Numbered from the stretch's first letter, positions 34,398 through 43,547 are shown. The stretch is DNA of 64,000 nucleotides from Thermotoga sp. Mc24 (GCF_000784835.1 NZ_JSFH01000011.1:62001-126000), one strand, 5' to 3'. Notes: a model not told the origin generated them from the sequence alone. Made by a program: numbers and translations.

Positions 34398-35792
34398 ATG
34401 AGATATTCACTCTTTAAGAATTACCTTCCAAAGGAAGAAGTACCGGAGATCAGAAAGGAACTCATAAAATTGGCACTTCCTGCCATGGGAGAAAACGTGC
34501 TTCAGATGCTCTTTGGAATGGCAGACACCGCCTTTTTGGGACATTACTCCTGGAAAGCGATGAGCGGTGTGGGGCTCTCCAACCAGATATTCTGGGTGGT
34601 TCAGGTCGTCCTGATAGCCGCCAGTATGGGAGCCACCGTAACGATAGCGAACGCCATCGGAGCGGGCAACAGGAAAGCTGTGAGATCCCTTGCCTGGAAC
34701 AGTGTCTTTCTTGCCATATTCACGGGTGTTATTCTCACCGTTCTCACACCGCTCTCCGATGTGTTGATAAACATCTTTCCGAATCTGGAAGGAGAAATAG
34801 AAGCATCCGCGAAGGAGTATCTGAAAATCATCCTTTCCGGCTCCATGGGATTTTCCATCATGGCCGTGTTCTCCGCGATGCTCAGAGGTGCCGGTGACAC
34901 AAGAACGCCGATGATCGTCACCGGCCTCACAAACTTTTTGAACATCTTCCTCGATTACGCCATGATCTTTGGAAAGTTCGGATTCCCGGAGATGGGAGTC
35001 GGAGGAGCAGCTCTCGCAACGATCCTCTCAAGATTCGTGGGAGCAGCGATTCTCACGTACGTGATATTCAAAAGAGAGGAGTTTCAGCTCAGAAAAGGAT
35101 TCGTTCCTCCCAGATGGTCCAGCCAGAGGGAAATTCTCCGTGTTGGATTTCCAACTGCCATAGAGAACTTCGTCTTTTCCACAGGTGTTCTGATGTTCGC
35201 GAACATCCTGCTCATCGCAGGAGCGGAAGCGTACGCCGGACACAGAATAGGTATAAACGTCGAGTCTCTCTCCTTCATGCCCGCGTTTGGAATCTCGGTT
35301 GCCATCACCACACTGGTTGGAAGATACAACGGGATGGGAAACAGGGAACACGTCCTTGGAGTCATCCGGCAGGGCTGGATCCTGAGTCTTCTGTTTCAGG
35401 TGACGGTTGGTATCATTATCTTTCTTTTTCCAGAGCCACTGATTCGCATCTTCACCAGCGATCCACAGATAATAGAGATCGCAAAGCTCCCTGTCAAGAT
35501 AATCGGGCTATTCCAGTTTTTCCTCGCAATAGACTCAACCATGAACGGTGCCCTCAGGGGGACGGGAAACACCCTTCCACCGATGATCATCACCTTCATA
35601 TCCATCTGGACCGCGAGGCTCCCCGTCGCCTTCGTGATGGTGAAGTACTTCCAGCTCGGACTTTTCGGTGCCTGGATCGGTATGATCGCAGACATCATCT
35701 TTCGAAGCACACTGAAGCTCCTCTTCTTCCTCTCCGGCAAGTGGGAAAAGAGAGCCGCCCTCACACGGGAGAGAGTGAAGGAACTGGGATAA
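34398..35792 (+). CDS. MATE-family multidrug/cation exporter
   Basis: About 465 residues with twelve hydrophobic segments. LALPAMGENVLQMLFGMADTAFLGHYS (in part) matches the NorM/MATE TM1 signature, followed by VVLIAASMGATVTIANAIGAGN, MLRGAGDTRTPMIVTGLTNFLNIFLDY (in parts) and a second half with GINVESLSFMPAFGISVAITTLVGRYNG. MATE proteins export drugs or metabolites using Na+ or H+. Starts at GTG 34389, ATG 34392 and ATG 34398 are possible; the last is 4 bases from GGTGAT, matching spacing elsewhere. It lies divergent from marR and is probably under its control. Confidence 0.92.
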   Translation: MRYSLFKNYLPKEEVPEIRKELIKLALPAMGENVLQMLFGMADTAFLGHYSWKAMSGVGLSNQIFWVVQVVLIAASMGATVTIANAIGAGNRKAVRSLAWNSVFLAIFTGVILTVLTPLSDVLINIFPNLEGEIEASAKEYLKIILSGSMGFSIMAVFSAMLRGAGDTRTPMIVTGLTNFLNIFLDYAMIFGKFGFPEMGVGGAALATILSRFVGAAILTYVIFKREEFQLRKGFVPPRWSSQREILRVGFPTAIENFVFSTGVLMFANILLIAGAEAYAGHRIGINVESLSFMPAFGISVAITTLVGRYNGMGNREHVLGVIRQGWILSLLFQVTVGIIIFLFPEPLIRIFTSDPQIIEIAKLPVKIIGLFQFFLAIDSTMNGALRGTGNTLPPMIITFISIWTARLPVAFVMVKYFQLGLFGAWIGMIADIIFRSTLKLLFFLSGKWEKRAALTRERVKELG

Positions 35793-35797
35793 TTCAT

Positions 35798-36892
35798 TCA
35801 TCTGGATCGAAAAACAACCTCACCCTCTTTGATCGTCATCACAACGTTCAAACCTTCGTCGAGAAGAACAAGATCTGCCCTCGCTCCTTCGGCTATTCTT
35901 CCTCTATCAGCCAGCCCCAGTTCAACACAGCTGTTGTACGAGGAAACCTTCGCAAGTTCTGTAAGAGAACACCCCGTAAACTTTCTGAAGTTCTTCACGG
36001 CCTGTGAGAAAAGGAGCGTGCTTCCCGCGAGTGTACCATCTTCCAACCTCGGAACACCGCCTTCCACCTTCACCACGAGATCTCCCAGGGTGGTCGTTCC
36101 ATCTTTGAGACCCGCCGCAGATATAGAATCTGTGACCAGAACGATTCCATCCGCTTTTTTCACTTTGTAGACGAGTTTCACCATCTCCTTAGAAAGATGT
36201 ACCCCGTCGCAGATGAGCTCCAGCTTCACATCGTCCAACAAAAGTCCCGCCCCCGTGATTCCTATCTCTCTGTGATGAAGTGGCTTCAATCCGTTCGGAA
36301 AGTGTGTGATTCTTTTGACTCCCTTTTCGTAAAATTTCCTGAACTCCTCAAAAGTAGCGATGGAATGTCCTGCTGAAAGAACGATGCCTTTTTCCACGAG
36401 TCTCAAAAGAAGTTCGGAGCTTTCTATTTCAGGTGCGAAGGTGAGCATCTTCACCGGAGAATCGATTTCCCTCAGTTCTTCTTCTGAAGGTGGTCTTATG
36501 TGTCCTTCTGAGTGCGCCCCTTTCTTTTCTTTGGAGATGTACGGTCCTTCCAGATGAATGCCAAGTAGCGATGTTGACGGGTTTTCAAGGATGTATTCCT
36601 TCGCTTTTCTCAAAATTTCTTTCATACTTCCAAATGAAGTGGAAACAGTTGTGGCAAGAAACGTGGTGATTCCTTGTGAGTAGAGAAATTCTTCCATTTC
36701 AGAAAAGTCGCAGTTCATGGTGTCTGCACCCATCACACCGTGGATGTGCGGATCGACAAACCCGGGCATGAGAACACCCCGTGGAATGCATTCTCTCTTT
36801 TCAACTTTCACGACCTTTCCCTCTTCTATCTCCACGTCCCCAGTGAACTCTCCATCAACGGGATCAACGATCAGAACTTTCTCAACAACCAT
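35798..36892 (-). CDS. nagA: N-acetylglucosamine-6-phosphate deacetylase
   Basis: 364 residues from ATG 36892 (GAGGTG upstream); an apparent longer frame lacks support. Amidohydrolase landmarks: PGFVDPHIHGVMG (metal His-x-His, ~50-56), GIHLEGPYISKEKKGAH (Glu ligand), SAGHSIA, THFPNGLKPLHHREIG, VTDSISAAGL with the catalytic Asp (~265), and a closing ADLVLLD. It converts GlcNAc-6-phosphate to glucosamine-6-phosphate and acetate. It is the last gene of the amino-sugar operon, 10 bases after the SIS gene. It converges with the MATE gene with 5 bases between stops and no clear terminator. Confidence 0.95.
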   Translation of the reverse strand: MVVEKVLIVDPVDGEFTGDVEIEEGKVVKVEKRECIPRGVLMPGFVDPHIHGVMGADTMNCDFSEMEEFLYSQGITTFLATTVSTSFGSMKEILRKAKEYILENPSTSLLGIHLEGPYISKEKKGAHSEGHIRPPSEEELREIDSPVKMLTFAPEIESSELLLRLVEKGIVLSAGHSIATFEEFRKFYEKGVKRITHFPNGLKPLHHREIGITGAGLLLDDVKLELICDGVHLSKEMVKLVYKVKKADGIVLVTDSISAAGLKDGTTTLGDLVVKVEGGVPRLEDGTLAGSTLLFSQAVKNFRKFTGCSLTELAKVSSYNSCVELGLADRGRIAEGARADLVLLDEGLNVVMTIKEGEVVFRSR

Positions 36893-36902
36893 AGAACACA
36901 CC

Positions 36903-37895
36903 TCACAGAACAACGGTCTTTTCCAGATGGGGAGGATTGTCTGGTGAGATACCCTTGGAAATCGCCTTCTGATACCCAAGAATCTGAGCGGGAACAGTCC
37001 TCAAAAAGGCAGATCTCCAGTCGTTGCTCACCGGGATATCTCCATCTTCTCCCACCTCCAGAACGGTGGCACCGAATGATTCGAGTTCTTTTTTCAATCG
37101 CTTCTCCTGTTCATCCATTCCCGACACTTTTTGCATGAAGACGAGAGCGCCTTTTTTCACCAGTGCCTTTGGACCGTGCCTGTACTCGAGCGTCGAATAC
37201 GCTTCCGAGAAAGTGAGAGACATCTCAATACATTTTAAAGCCGATTCAAGGCTGATTCCAAAAAACTCTGACATGCCAAGGAACACGAAGTGATCGTGTT
37301 CTTTCAGATCGATCTTTTCAATCACCTTCCAAGAGATATCGAAGAACTCGGACGAATACCCGACGAGCTCTGAGAACCGCTCCGTTGAATTTCCGGCTAT
37401 TCTGTCTGCCAGAAACATCAAAGAGAGCAGGATCATGTTGAAAGACTTCGTCATCACGATCGCTTCTTCTCGTATGGGAAACACGAGTGGAAGATCACTC
37501 TCTTTTGCGAGTCTCGATTCTTCTTCTATAGTGATCCCTACTGTTCTGTAGTTTCGTTTCCTCAGAACATCGTTTGCGAGAAGTACCTCCGTTGTGTTCC
37601 CGGTTCTCGAGAAAAGAAAGGCCAGTCCTTCCTCCTTGAGATCTGGAACCTTCTGGAAAGCCACCTCACCCGCCGGGATTGCTCTTGTTCTTATCTTTAA
37701 AACTCTCTCGAAATAATTGGAGATGGTGAGGGCGAGGTTGTACGAACTCCCACATCCCACAAAGAACACTTCATCAGCCAGATTCTTCTGTATTTCACTG
37801 AAGATTTCCGTTTTTTCCAAGTTCAGAACAAAGTTCTCGAAGAACTCTTTCAACTCGTTTCTCTGGTCTGTGATCTCTTTCAGTGTTTTGCTCAT
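36903..37895 (-). CDS. SIS-domain protein, probable glucosamine-6-phosphate deaminase/isomerase
   Basis: 330 residues with two SIS domains, like the isomerase half of GlmS but with no glutaminase domain. First SIS: EVFFVGCGSSYNLALTISNYFE and FLFSRTGNTTEVLLAN with the phosphosugar-binding Ser/Thr cluster. Second SIS: FVFLGMSEFFGISLESALKCIEMS, AYSTLEYRHGPKAL (Glu-His of the active site). By position before nagA it should turn glucosamine-6-phosphate into fructose-6-phosphate and ammonia, replacing NagB. ATG 37895 follows GGAGGG. The deaminase direction is inferred from context. Confidence 0.87.
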   Translation of the reverse strand: MSKTLKEITDQRNELKEFFENFVLNLEKTEIFSEIQKNLADEVFFVGCGSSYNLALTISNYFERVLKIRTRAIPAGEVAFQKVPDLKEEGLAFLFSRTGNTTEVLLANDVLRKRNYRTVGITIEEESRLAKESDLPLVFPIREEAIVMTKSFNMILLSLMFLADRIAGNSTERFSELVGYSSEFFDISWKVIEKIDLKEHDHFVFLGMSEFFGISLESALKCIEMSLTFSEAYSTLEYRHGPKALVKKGALVFMQKVSGMDEQEKRLKKELESFGATVLEVGEDGDIPVSNDWRSAFLRTVPAQILGYQKAISKGISPDNPPHLEKTVVL

Positions 37896-37908
37896 AATCT
37901 TCCCTCCT

Positions 37909-38724
37909 TCAGTATTTCACGCCGCCGGCAATAGCGTTTATTATGTACCTCTGAGCGAAGATGAACAGTAATACAACAGGAAGTATCGCCAGAACGATTC
38001 CAGCTGCGGTGTATCTGAAATTCACTTGGAAAGTGCTGTTCAGATAAACGAGTGCCACAGAGAGAGGATACTTGTTGGAATCGGACAGAACTATGAGAGG
38101 CCACAGGAAATTGTCCCACCAGGTGATCACCTGGAACACAACGAGAGTGGCGATGTCCGGCTTTATTAGAGGTGTGATTATCCTCCACCATATGTAGAGT
38201 TCTCCGGCACCATCTATCCTCGCAGCGTCTTCGAAGCTCTTCGGAACACTCAAATAAGCCTGTCTCATCATGAAGATACCGAAGATCGTAACGGCCTGAG
38301 GAAGAATCACACCGGTGTAGGTGTTCAGAAGACCGAGTTTTCTGAGGGTGAGGTAGTTGACTATCAAAGTGTTCTGAACTGGAATCATCATTGGAAGAAG
38401 AATCAGAAAGAGCACCAGCTGTTTCCCTTTGAAGTCTATTCTGGCGAGAGGATAGGCCACCATCAGCGAGAAAAGCACGTTCAAAAGTGTGCCAAAACCC
38501 GCTATTATAATCGTGTTCAGATAGTAATTTCCAAGTTTCACTGTCTTCCATGCCCCAATGTAGTTTGAAAAGGTTGCCGGGTACGGGATGAGACTTGGTG
38601 GGTACTTGTACACATTGCCCCCTGCCTCGAAAGAGGTCTTCGCAATCCAGTAAAACGGCCACACTGAGAGAAGCGAAAAAAGGACAAGGACCACATAAGT
38701 CAAGACCTTTCTGATCTTAGGCAT
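37909..38724 (-). CDS. ABC sugar transporter permease, MalG type
   Basis: 271 residues and six membrane segments. The EAA loop reads EDAARIDGAGELYIWWRIITPLIKPDI (in parts, ~185-210), which contacts the ATPase. VVLFSLLSVWPFYWIAKTSFE at the start and IPVQNTLIVNYLTLRKLGLLNTYTGVILPQA (in parts) are characteristic of carbohydrate-uptake CUT1 permeases. It overlaps the other permease gene by 8 bases. With the binding protein and the MalF-type permease it forms an importer for an amino-sugar oligomer such as chitobiose; the substrate is deduced from NagZ, NagA and the SIS enzyme. Confidence 0.92.
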   Translation of the reverse strand: MPKIRKVLTYVVLVLFSLLSVWPFYWIAKTSFEAGGNVYKYPPSLIPYPATFSNYIGAWKTVKLGNYYLNTIIIAGFGTLLNVLFSLMVAYPLARIDFKGKQLVLFLILLPMMIPVQNTLIVNYLTLRKLGLLNTYTGVILPQAVTIFGIFMMRQAYLSVPKSFEDAARIDGAGELYIWWRIITPLIKPDIATLVVFQVITWWDNFLWPLIVLSDSNKYPLSVALVYLNSTFQVNFRYTAAGIVLAILPVVLLFIFAQRYIINAIAGGVKY

Positions 38725-39619
38725 AATAGCTCTTCAAACCTCCTTCCCTGAACAAGTAGAAGTTCAGAAGCGAAAATGCAATCACAACGAAGCTGAACAG
38801 AACAGCGGCAGCGTTCGAATATCCGAACTGGAGATATTCAAAAGCTCGATTGTATATGAAAATTCCCATTGTTTCCGTTGCATGAACTGGTCCACCCTTT
38901 GTCATGGCATAAATCTCTCCGAAGACGTTCAAAGCTGCTATGGATGACATGGTTGAGCAAAACAGGATGTACGGTTTCAGAAGGGGGATCGTCACTTTGA
39001 AAAAGACTTGAGAAGGTTTCGCACCGTCAACCCTGGCAGCCTCTATCAATTCCTTGGGAATGCTCTGGAGTCCTGCCAGATATATGACCATGTAGTAACC
39101 GAATCCCTTCCACATGGTGACGAACATGATAGCGAAGAGAGCTATCTTGGGATCTGAGAGGAAAGCAATCGACTCGTCTATAATATGAAGTGATTGAAGC
39201 AAAAAGTTGATGAATCCCTTTTCTCTGTACATCCACTGCCACGTGATCGCAGCAATAGTGATGGGAGTAACCACTGGAAGAAAAATGAGAGTCCTGAAAA
39301 GATTCCTACCCTTTATGGCCCTGTCGAGCAGAACCGCAAGCAGTATAGAAACGAGCTGGAGTGGAGGTACAACAAGTAGGTACAAAAGACTGTTCTTGAA
39401 GGCGTTCCAGAATAAAGGATCGCGAAGCAGATCGACGTAGTTTTTCAGTCCTATGTAAAGAGATTCTCCGACTATGTCGTACTGGTAAAAGGAAATCTTG
39501 ATACCGAACACGAGAGGATAATATATGAAAAGCACCATGAGGAGAGTGGGGGTCGTTATGAAGAAGAATGCAAGGAGAAGCTGTTTTTTTCTCAGACTTT
39601 TGTAGTACCTTCCTGGCAT
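38717..39619 (-). CDS. ABC sugar transporter permease, MalF/UgpA type
   Basis: 300 residues and six membrane segments. MVLFIYYPLVFGIKISFYQYD follows the first helix, FRTLIFLPVVTPITIAAITWQWMY is typical, and the EAA loop is ELIEAARVDGAKPSQVFFKVTIPLL (in part, ~195-220). It is the MalF-like partner of the downstream permease. ATG 39619 has AAAGGAGAG upstream. A G/C hairpin separates it from the binding-protein gene, probably lowering its expression compared with that gene. Confidence 0.92.
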   Translation of the reverse strand: MPGRYYKSLRKKQLLLAFFFITTPTLLMVLFIYYPLVFGIKISFYQYDIVGESLYIGLKNYVDLLRDPLFWNAFKNSLLYLLVVPPLQLVSILLAVLLDRAIKGRNLFRTLIFLPVVTPITIAAITWQWMYREKGFINFLLQSLHIIDESIAFLSDPKIALFAIMFVTMWKGFGYYMVIYLAGLQSIPKELIEAARVDGAKPSQVFFKVTIPLLKPYILFCSTMSSIAALNVFGEIYAMTKGGPVHATETMGIFIYNRAFEYLQFGYSNAAAVLFSFVVIAFSLLNFYLFREGGLKSYYA

Positions 39620-39637
39620 TTTCTCTCTCCTTTCGAA

Positions 39638-39660
39638 AGGGAGGGGGCATGCCCCTCCCT
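39638..39660 (-). terminator. Hairpin between binding-protein and permease genes (attenuator or mRNA stabiliser)
   Basis: AGGGAGGGG-CATG-CCCC(C)TCCCT, a near-perfect ten-base stem with one bulge, just after the binding-protein stop on the minus strand. No T-run follows, so it is more likely to protect the upstream mRNA from 3' decay or to cause partial termination than to end transcription. Confidence 0.6.
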
Positions 39661-39667
39661 ATCTTTT

Positions 39668-40930
39668 TCATTTCGATTGCTGAGTCTGAATGAGATATCT
39701 CCAGTACTTCGCGGTCTCTTCGAGCGCTGTTTCGGGATCTTTTTGTCCAAGGAACACCTGAATAATGGCATCCTTCAATTTGTCGAACGCTTCTTTTCTG
39801 AATGGTATGTCATCGTTGTAGAACGTGATGTTCTCAAGATACTTAGCTCCCATGATCCTGGCTTTGGCAGCGAGCGTTCCATCATCTTTTGAGAACCATG
39901 GGTCGTTCACCGCTGTTTTAAGAGTTGGGAATATGGTCACAAGCTTACAGAATGCGATCTGGTTCTCGAGGTTTGCAACGAATGCTGCGAATTTTGCGGC
40001 TTCCTTAGGATTTTTGGATCCTCTGACCACGTTCAGCGTTGAGTACCATCCACTCATTCTCACACCCGGCTTTGGAGCCGGAATGGGAGCAACATCGGAC
40101 TTTTCATATATTTCTGGGGCGTTCCATTTCACTCTGTCCGCGAACTGAACACCAGTGATCAACATGGCGAGCTCCCCAGCCTGATAGAGTTCTGTGGCTC
40201 TCGTCCATTCTCCACCCTGGACGATTTCGCTCGGGATGTACTTCTGTTTGTAGAGAGTGGCCCATTTGTTGAGAGTGTGAGCGTATTCCAGCCTGTCGAA
40301 GAGTACTTCTTTTATTCTGTTGTTTTCATCCACAGTGTAGAGATTCAACCCGTCCCAGTTGAAGATCGCAGAAGGATCTTGGAAGATCGTTGGAAGAGCC
40401 CCATATTTCCCCGTTTTTTCCTTGATCAAAACTGAGTAGAGGAGTATTTCATCCCAGGTTCGAGGTGGATACTTCGGATCCAGTCCAGCTTTTTCGAAGA
40501 TCTCTTTGTTGTAGAATATCACGTCCACCGCTGTGTACCAGGGAATCCCGTAAATTCCGCCTTTCCAGGTGAGCCCTTTGATCATGTTGTCGAAATACTG
40601 ATTGATAACTTCTTCGGGTAGCAAATCGTTCAACGGGAACAGAACTTTCTTCTGAGCGAATTCAATGGTCCATTGAGCGTTCAGGTTCACGACATCGGGT
40701 GGGTTTCCAGAAGAGAAGGCTGCAAGAAGCTTCTGTTGGAGAACGTCCCACGGAACATCTTCCCAGACAATTTCAACATCCGGGTTCAACTCTTCGTACC
40801 TGTCGATGATACCCTGAATGAAATCTGTGAAGGTCGGTTTCAGCGACATGGTCCAGAAGACTATCTTGGTTTTGGACAGTGCCAGAACTGCGAGAAGAAC
40901 TACCAAAAGAATGACCACGAACTTCCTCAT
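39668..40930 (-). CDS. ABC transporter sugar-binding protein
   Basis: 420 residues. Signal peptide MRKFVVILLVVLLAVLALSKT, then a family 1 extracellular solute-binding fold: KIVFWTMSLKPTFTDFIQGII, NPDVEIVWEDVPWDVLQQKLLAAFSSGNPPDVVNLN (in parts), YGIPWYTAVDVIFYNKEIFEKAGLDPKYPPRTWDE (in parts) and PAPKPGVRMSGWYSTLNVVRGSKNPKEAAKFAAF (in parts). It captures sugar outside the membrane for the two permeases downstream. GGGGAGGTG precedes ATG 40930, which overlaps the NagZ-like stop as ATGA. The substrate is probably a GlcNAc oligomer, by context. Confidence 0.92.
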   Translation of the reverse strand: MRKFVVILLVVLLAVLALSKTKIVFWTMSLKPTFTDFIQGIIDRYEELNPDVEIVWEDVPWDVLQQKLLAAFSSGNPPDVVNLNAQWTIEFAQKKVLFPLNDLLPEEVINQYFDNMIKGLTWKGGIYGIPWYTAVDVIFYNKEIFEKAGLDPKYPPRTWDEILLYSVLIKEKTGKYGALPTIFQDPSAIFNWDGLNLYTVDENNRIKEVLFDRLEYAHTLNKWATLYKQKYIPSEIVQGGEWTRATELYQAGELAMLITGVQFADRVKWNAPEIYEKSDVAPIPAPKPGVRMSGWYSTLNVVRGSKNPKEAAKFAAFVANLENQIAFCKLVTIFPTLKTAVNDPWFSKDDGTLAAKARIMGAKYLENITFYNDDIPFRKEAFDKLKDAIIQVFLGQKDPETALEETAKYWRYLIQTQQSK

Positions 40931-42324
40931 GAATCACACCTCCCCGAAAGATGTTCTAAGGATTTATAGATAGAAATAGGTTTCGTCGATCTTGTGATGA
41001 CAATCTTTCTTCCTTCGAAATACCTGGCATCGAACGGATTTCTCAGAATGAAGTAAACAGTCTTTTCTGCCGGCAAGCTCAGATGGGCTTTCAGAGCCTT
41101 TTCGTTCGATATGTCGGCTACAAAATCGAAGATCAAATCACCTTCAACTGGATCGGGACCGTCTTCTACGGTGTATCGAACAACATTCTCGACCTTGAAA
41201 AATCTGGAAACGATCTCTGGAATCTGGTCGTAATCGCCCCCCGTGGTGTCCGCTGGACTCAAATTCTCACTGGATGGAACGAGAAGAGTCACTTCACTGG
41301 TACGATCTATCTTTTCAAAGCCGAGGAATTCCACGGCGTTCATTGAAACATCGGCAAGAAAACCAACACCGTTGTTTTTCTTCACAAGAGCCAGGTATTT
41401 TTCCACCGTTCTTATGGAGCGCTCCACTCTGTCCTTCTGGACCTTTCCATCTTTGAGAAGCTTCACCAGCGTTTCATAGTAAACCGGAAGGTTTCTGTAA
41501 TCACCAAGAAGGATCATGTTTCCTCCCGCGTTCAGAAAGAGACCCACAATCTCTTCAACAGAGAAATTGTTCGACACAGCACTCATCTCCATAGCATCGC
41601 TGATCACAAGACCATCGAAGCCGATCTTCTCTCTGAGAACATCCGTTATGATCTTCTCCGAAAGAGTAGCTGGGAGAATGTCTATCGCAGAGTATCTGAC
41701 GTGAGCCGTCATGACCGTGACCTTTTTCTCCCTTTCCAGCACCTTTCTGAACGGCAGAAGATCCTCTCCCCAGAGTTTTTCAAAGGATGCATCGACCACA
41801 GGAAGAGTGAGGTGAGAGTCTTCTCTTGCTTTTCCGTGACCTGGAAAGTGCTTGATACAGGGGATAACCCCTCCTTCCAGATAACCTTCACAGGCCTTTG
41901 TTCCATGCTCGGCTACGATTTTGGGATCTGAGCCGTAGCTTCTCATGTCGATCACCGAAGAACTCTCTTCAGAAAGAAGATCAAGCACAGGAGCAAAAAC
42001 CATGTTGAACCCTACAATCTCCATGATTCTTCCTGCAATCTTGGAATATCTGTAAGTCACATCCGATGAGTTTTTTCCAAAGACAAGGTTTCCCGGAGAC
42101 GAGGGAACGTATCTCAGCACCTCAAGCTGACCACCCTCGTGATCGGAACTGATGAGAAAATTCCCTTCCTTCGATAGAAAACTCATGAAATCCATCAGAA
42201 GATACTCTTTCGAAAGAATTCCTGGATAGATCAAAATACCAGCTGGTCTGTATTTTCTGATTATTTCCTTGACTTCTTCGTTGAAGTCGTTGAAACCGCA
42301 GAAGAACAGCTTTCCAAGATCCAC
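40927..42324 (-). CDS. Glycoside hydrolase family 3 beta-N-acetylhexosaminidase (NagZ/CbsA-like)
   Basis: 465 residues from GTG 42324, eight bases from GGAG; an ATG two codons earlier is only two bases from that site. GH3 N-domain: LISSDHEGGQLEVL, PCIKHFPGHGKAREDSHLTLP (KHFPGHG and the family His/Asp acid-base pair), TAHVRYSAIDILPATLS, and FDGLVISDAMEMSAVS with the nucleophile Asp (~240). The short length, no signal peptide and operon mates suggest a cytoplasmic enzyme that splits imported chitobiose or muropeptide-type GlcNAc units. There is a C-terminal ~120-residue domain of weaker similarity. Confidence 0.9.
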   Translation of the reverse strand: MDLGKLFFCGFNDFNEEVKEIIRKYRPAGILIYPGILSKEYLLMDFMSFLSKEGNFLISSDHEGGQLEVLRYVPSSPGNLVFGKNSSDVTYRYSKIAGRIMEIVGFNMVFAPVLDLLSEESSSVIDMRSYGSDPKIVAEHGTKACEGYLEGGVIPCIKHFPGHGKAREDSHLTLPVVDASFEKLWGEDLLPFRKVLEREKKVTVMTAHVRYSAIDILPATLSEKIITDVLREKIGFDGLVISDAMEMSAVSNNFSVEEIVGLFLNAGGNMILLGDYRNLPVYYETLVKLLKDGKVQKDRVERSIRTVEKYLALVKKNNGVGFLADVSMNAVEFLGFEKIDRTSEVTLLVPSSENLSPADTTGGDYDQIPEIVSRFFKVENVVRYTVEDGPDPVEGDLIFDFVADISNEKALKAHLSLPAEKTVYFILRNPFDARYFEGRKIVITRSTKPISIYKSLEHLSGRCDS

Positions 42325-42337
42325 GTTCATCACTCCT

Positions 42338-43390
42338 TCATTTCAGAATCCTGCTGGCGAATTCGTAGTCTTCCAGAATCCTTTTCCAGAAAGCTTTTGC
42401 TGCACCGAAGGCCACCGTCCAGAGCCCTCTTTCGTCGAAGAGAATCTCAACGTCAGAGATGCGTCTCTTCTCAAGGCGATCCTGAACGTTCTTTGCCAGC
42501 CTACTATGAAACTCCTGAGAAAACAGCGTTATGTCTCCACCAAAAATCACGGTTTCGGGATCTAAAAGATAGCTAACGAAAGAAGCAACTTCTGAAAGCT
42601 TTGAAAGAAGTTTCAAGAGCGAACCAGAAAACAGGTTTTTCAAATCTACTTCATCGATCGTGGCTGGTTCAGACAGAATGGATGGCAGGATGTCAATTTC
42701 AAATTCACCCGCAGCACCGTTGGAACCCTGGTACAAATTCCCCTCTAGCCAGAGCCCTGCTCCAACACCCACCGGCTGGTTCAGATAATAAGGAACAGAG
42801 AGCAGAAAATAAACCACATTTTTCTTTTGAAAGCCGTATCCTACAACTGCTGCGTTGGCATCGTTCAGAACAAAAATCTCTGTCCCAAATTCCCTGGAGA
42901 GAATTTCTCCGAGATCGAGATCTTCAATACCGAGGGCCGAAGAAAAGATCACCTTGTTTTCTTTTATGATTCCAGGCATACCGATGGAAATTCCTACTGT
43001 GTTCAAATACTTTTCTTTAAAAGGTTCTATACAATCAACAAGAGCGTTCACGATCTCTTCTCCTCGAAAACTTCTGTGTATCTCACTTTTTTCAACCACA
43101 TTTCCCTTCGCATCGATCACCACGCCGATCAATCTGTTCTGCTCAACCCCAATCCCCAGAATGAAGAACTTATTTGGGTTTGCCGTATAAAGAGCGGTTT
43201 TCCTACCCCCCGACGAACCGGGAGACGCTTCTTCGACCTTCAAAACAAAACCCGATTCCTGCAGAGATCGAAAATTTCTGGATACGGTGGACATGTTCAC
43301 AGAAAGCTTCTCGCTGATTTCTCTCATCGATATCTTTTCGTTTTCTACGAGAAGTTTGAGAATCTTGTGTTGAGTGGGTGAAATGTTCAA
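42338..43390 (-). CDS. ROK-family transcriptional regulator of amino-sugar genes
   Basis: 350 residues. Winged helix-turn-helix ISMREISEKLSVNMSTVSRNFRSLQESGFV (in parts, ~20-48), then the ROK sugar-kinase-like fold: ILGIGVEQNRLIGVVID, GISIGMPGIIKENKV, FVLNDANAAVVGYGF, and GSNGAAGEFEIDILPS. The usual 'GHm...C.CG..GC' zinc site after GAAGE is missing: no cysteines occur in the equivalent stretch. Starting at TTG 43390 (GGAGG upstream), it heads the operon for NagZ-like, ABC importer, SIS and NagA proteins. An inducer such as GlcNAc, its phosphate or chitobiose is inferred. Confidence 0.88.
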   Translation of the reverse strand: MNISPTQHKILKLLVENEKISMREISEKLSVNMSTVSRNFRSLQESGFVLKVEEASPGSSGGRKTALYTANPNKFFILGIGVEQNRLIGVVIDAKGNVVEKSEIHRSFRGEEIVNALVDCIEPFKEKYLNTVGISIGMPGIIKENKVIFSSALGIEDLDLGEILSREFGTEIFVLNDANAAVVGYGFQKKNVVYFLLSVPYYLNQPVGVGAGLWLEGNLYQGSNGAAGEFEIDILPSILSEPATIDEVDLKNLFSGSLLKLLSKLSEVASFVSYLLDPETVIFGGDITLFSQEFHSRLAKNVQDRLEKRRISDVEILFDERGLWTVAFGAAKAFWKRILEDYEFASRILK

Positions 43391-43500
43391 GAGAGGTCCC
43401 TCCCATCAATTAGTTGCATGCCGCAAACAACTTCATGAATTATTGTCAACCAATGTGTCACACTTTGTCAAGTTACAGTTTCATTTCGTTAACTGATGGA
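43391..43500 (-). promoter_or_regulatory. Upstream region of the amino-sugar operon with repeated TGTCA boxes
   Basis: This is the only gap of size before the operon. On the plus strand TGTCA occurs at 43444-43448, 43456-43460 and 43466-43470, i.e. at 12 and 10 base steps, about one helical turn each. TTGC-ATGCC-GCAA (43413-43425) is an inverted repeat nearer the gene. Two minus-strand TTGACA boxes could be -35 elements, but I see no convincing -10 at 17 bases. Probably promoter plus ROK operator. Confidence 0.4.
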
Positions 43501-43522
43501 AGAATCTAAGGAGGAAAAAACG

Positions 43523-43547
43523 AAAAAGTGGTCCCGGAAGGGACCAC
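43523..43547 (-). terminator. Intrinsic terminator of the peroxiredoxin gene
   Basis: Minus-strand GTGGTCCC-TTCC-GGGACCAC (43528-43547), a perfect eight-base stem, followed by TTTTTCGTTTTTT. It lies 25 bases after the peroxiredoxin stop and separates it from the ROK operon. Confidence 0.88.

Noticed and set aside
35114-36007. A 297-codon frame within the MATE and nagA genes
   Set aside because: Arg/His-rich out-of-frame shadow spanning two convergent genes.
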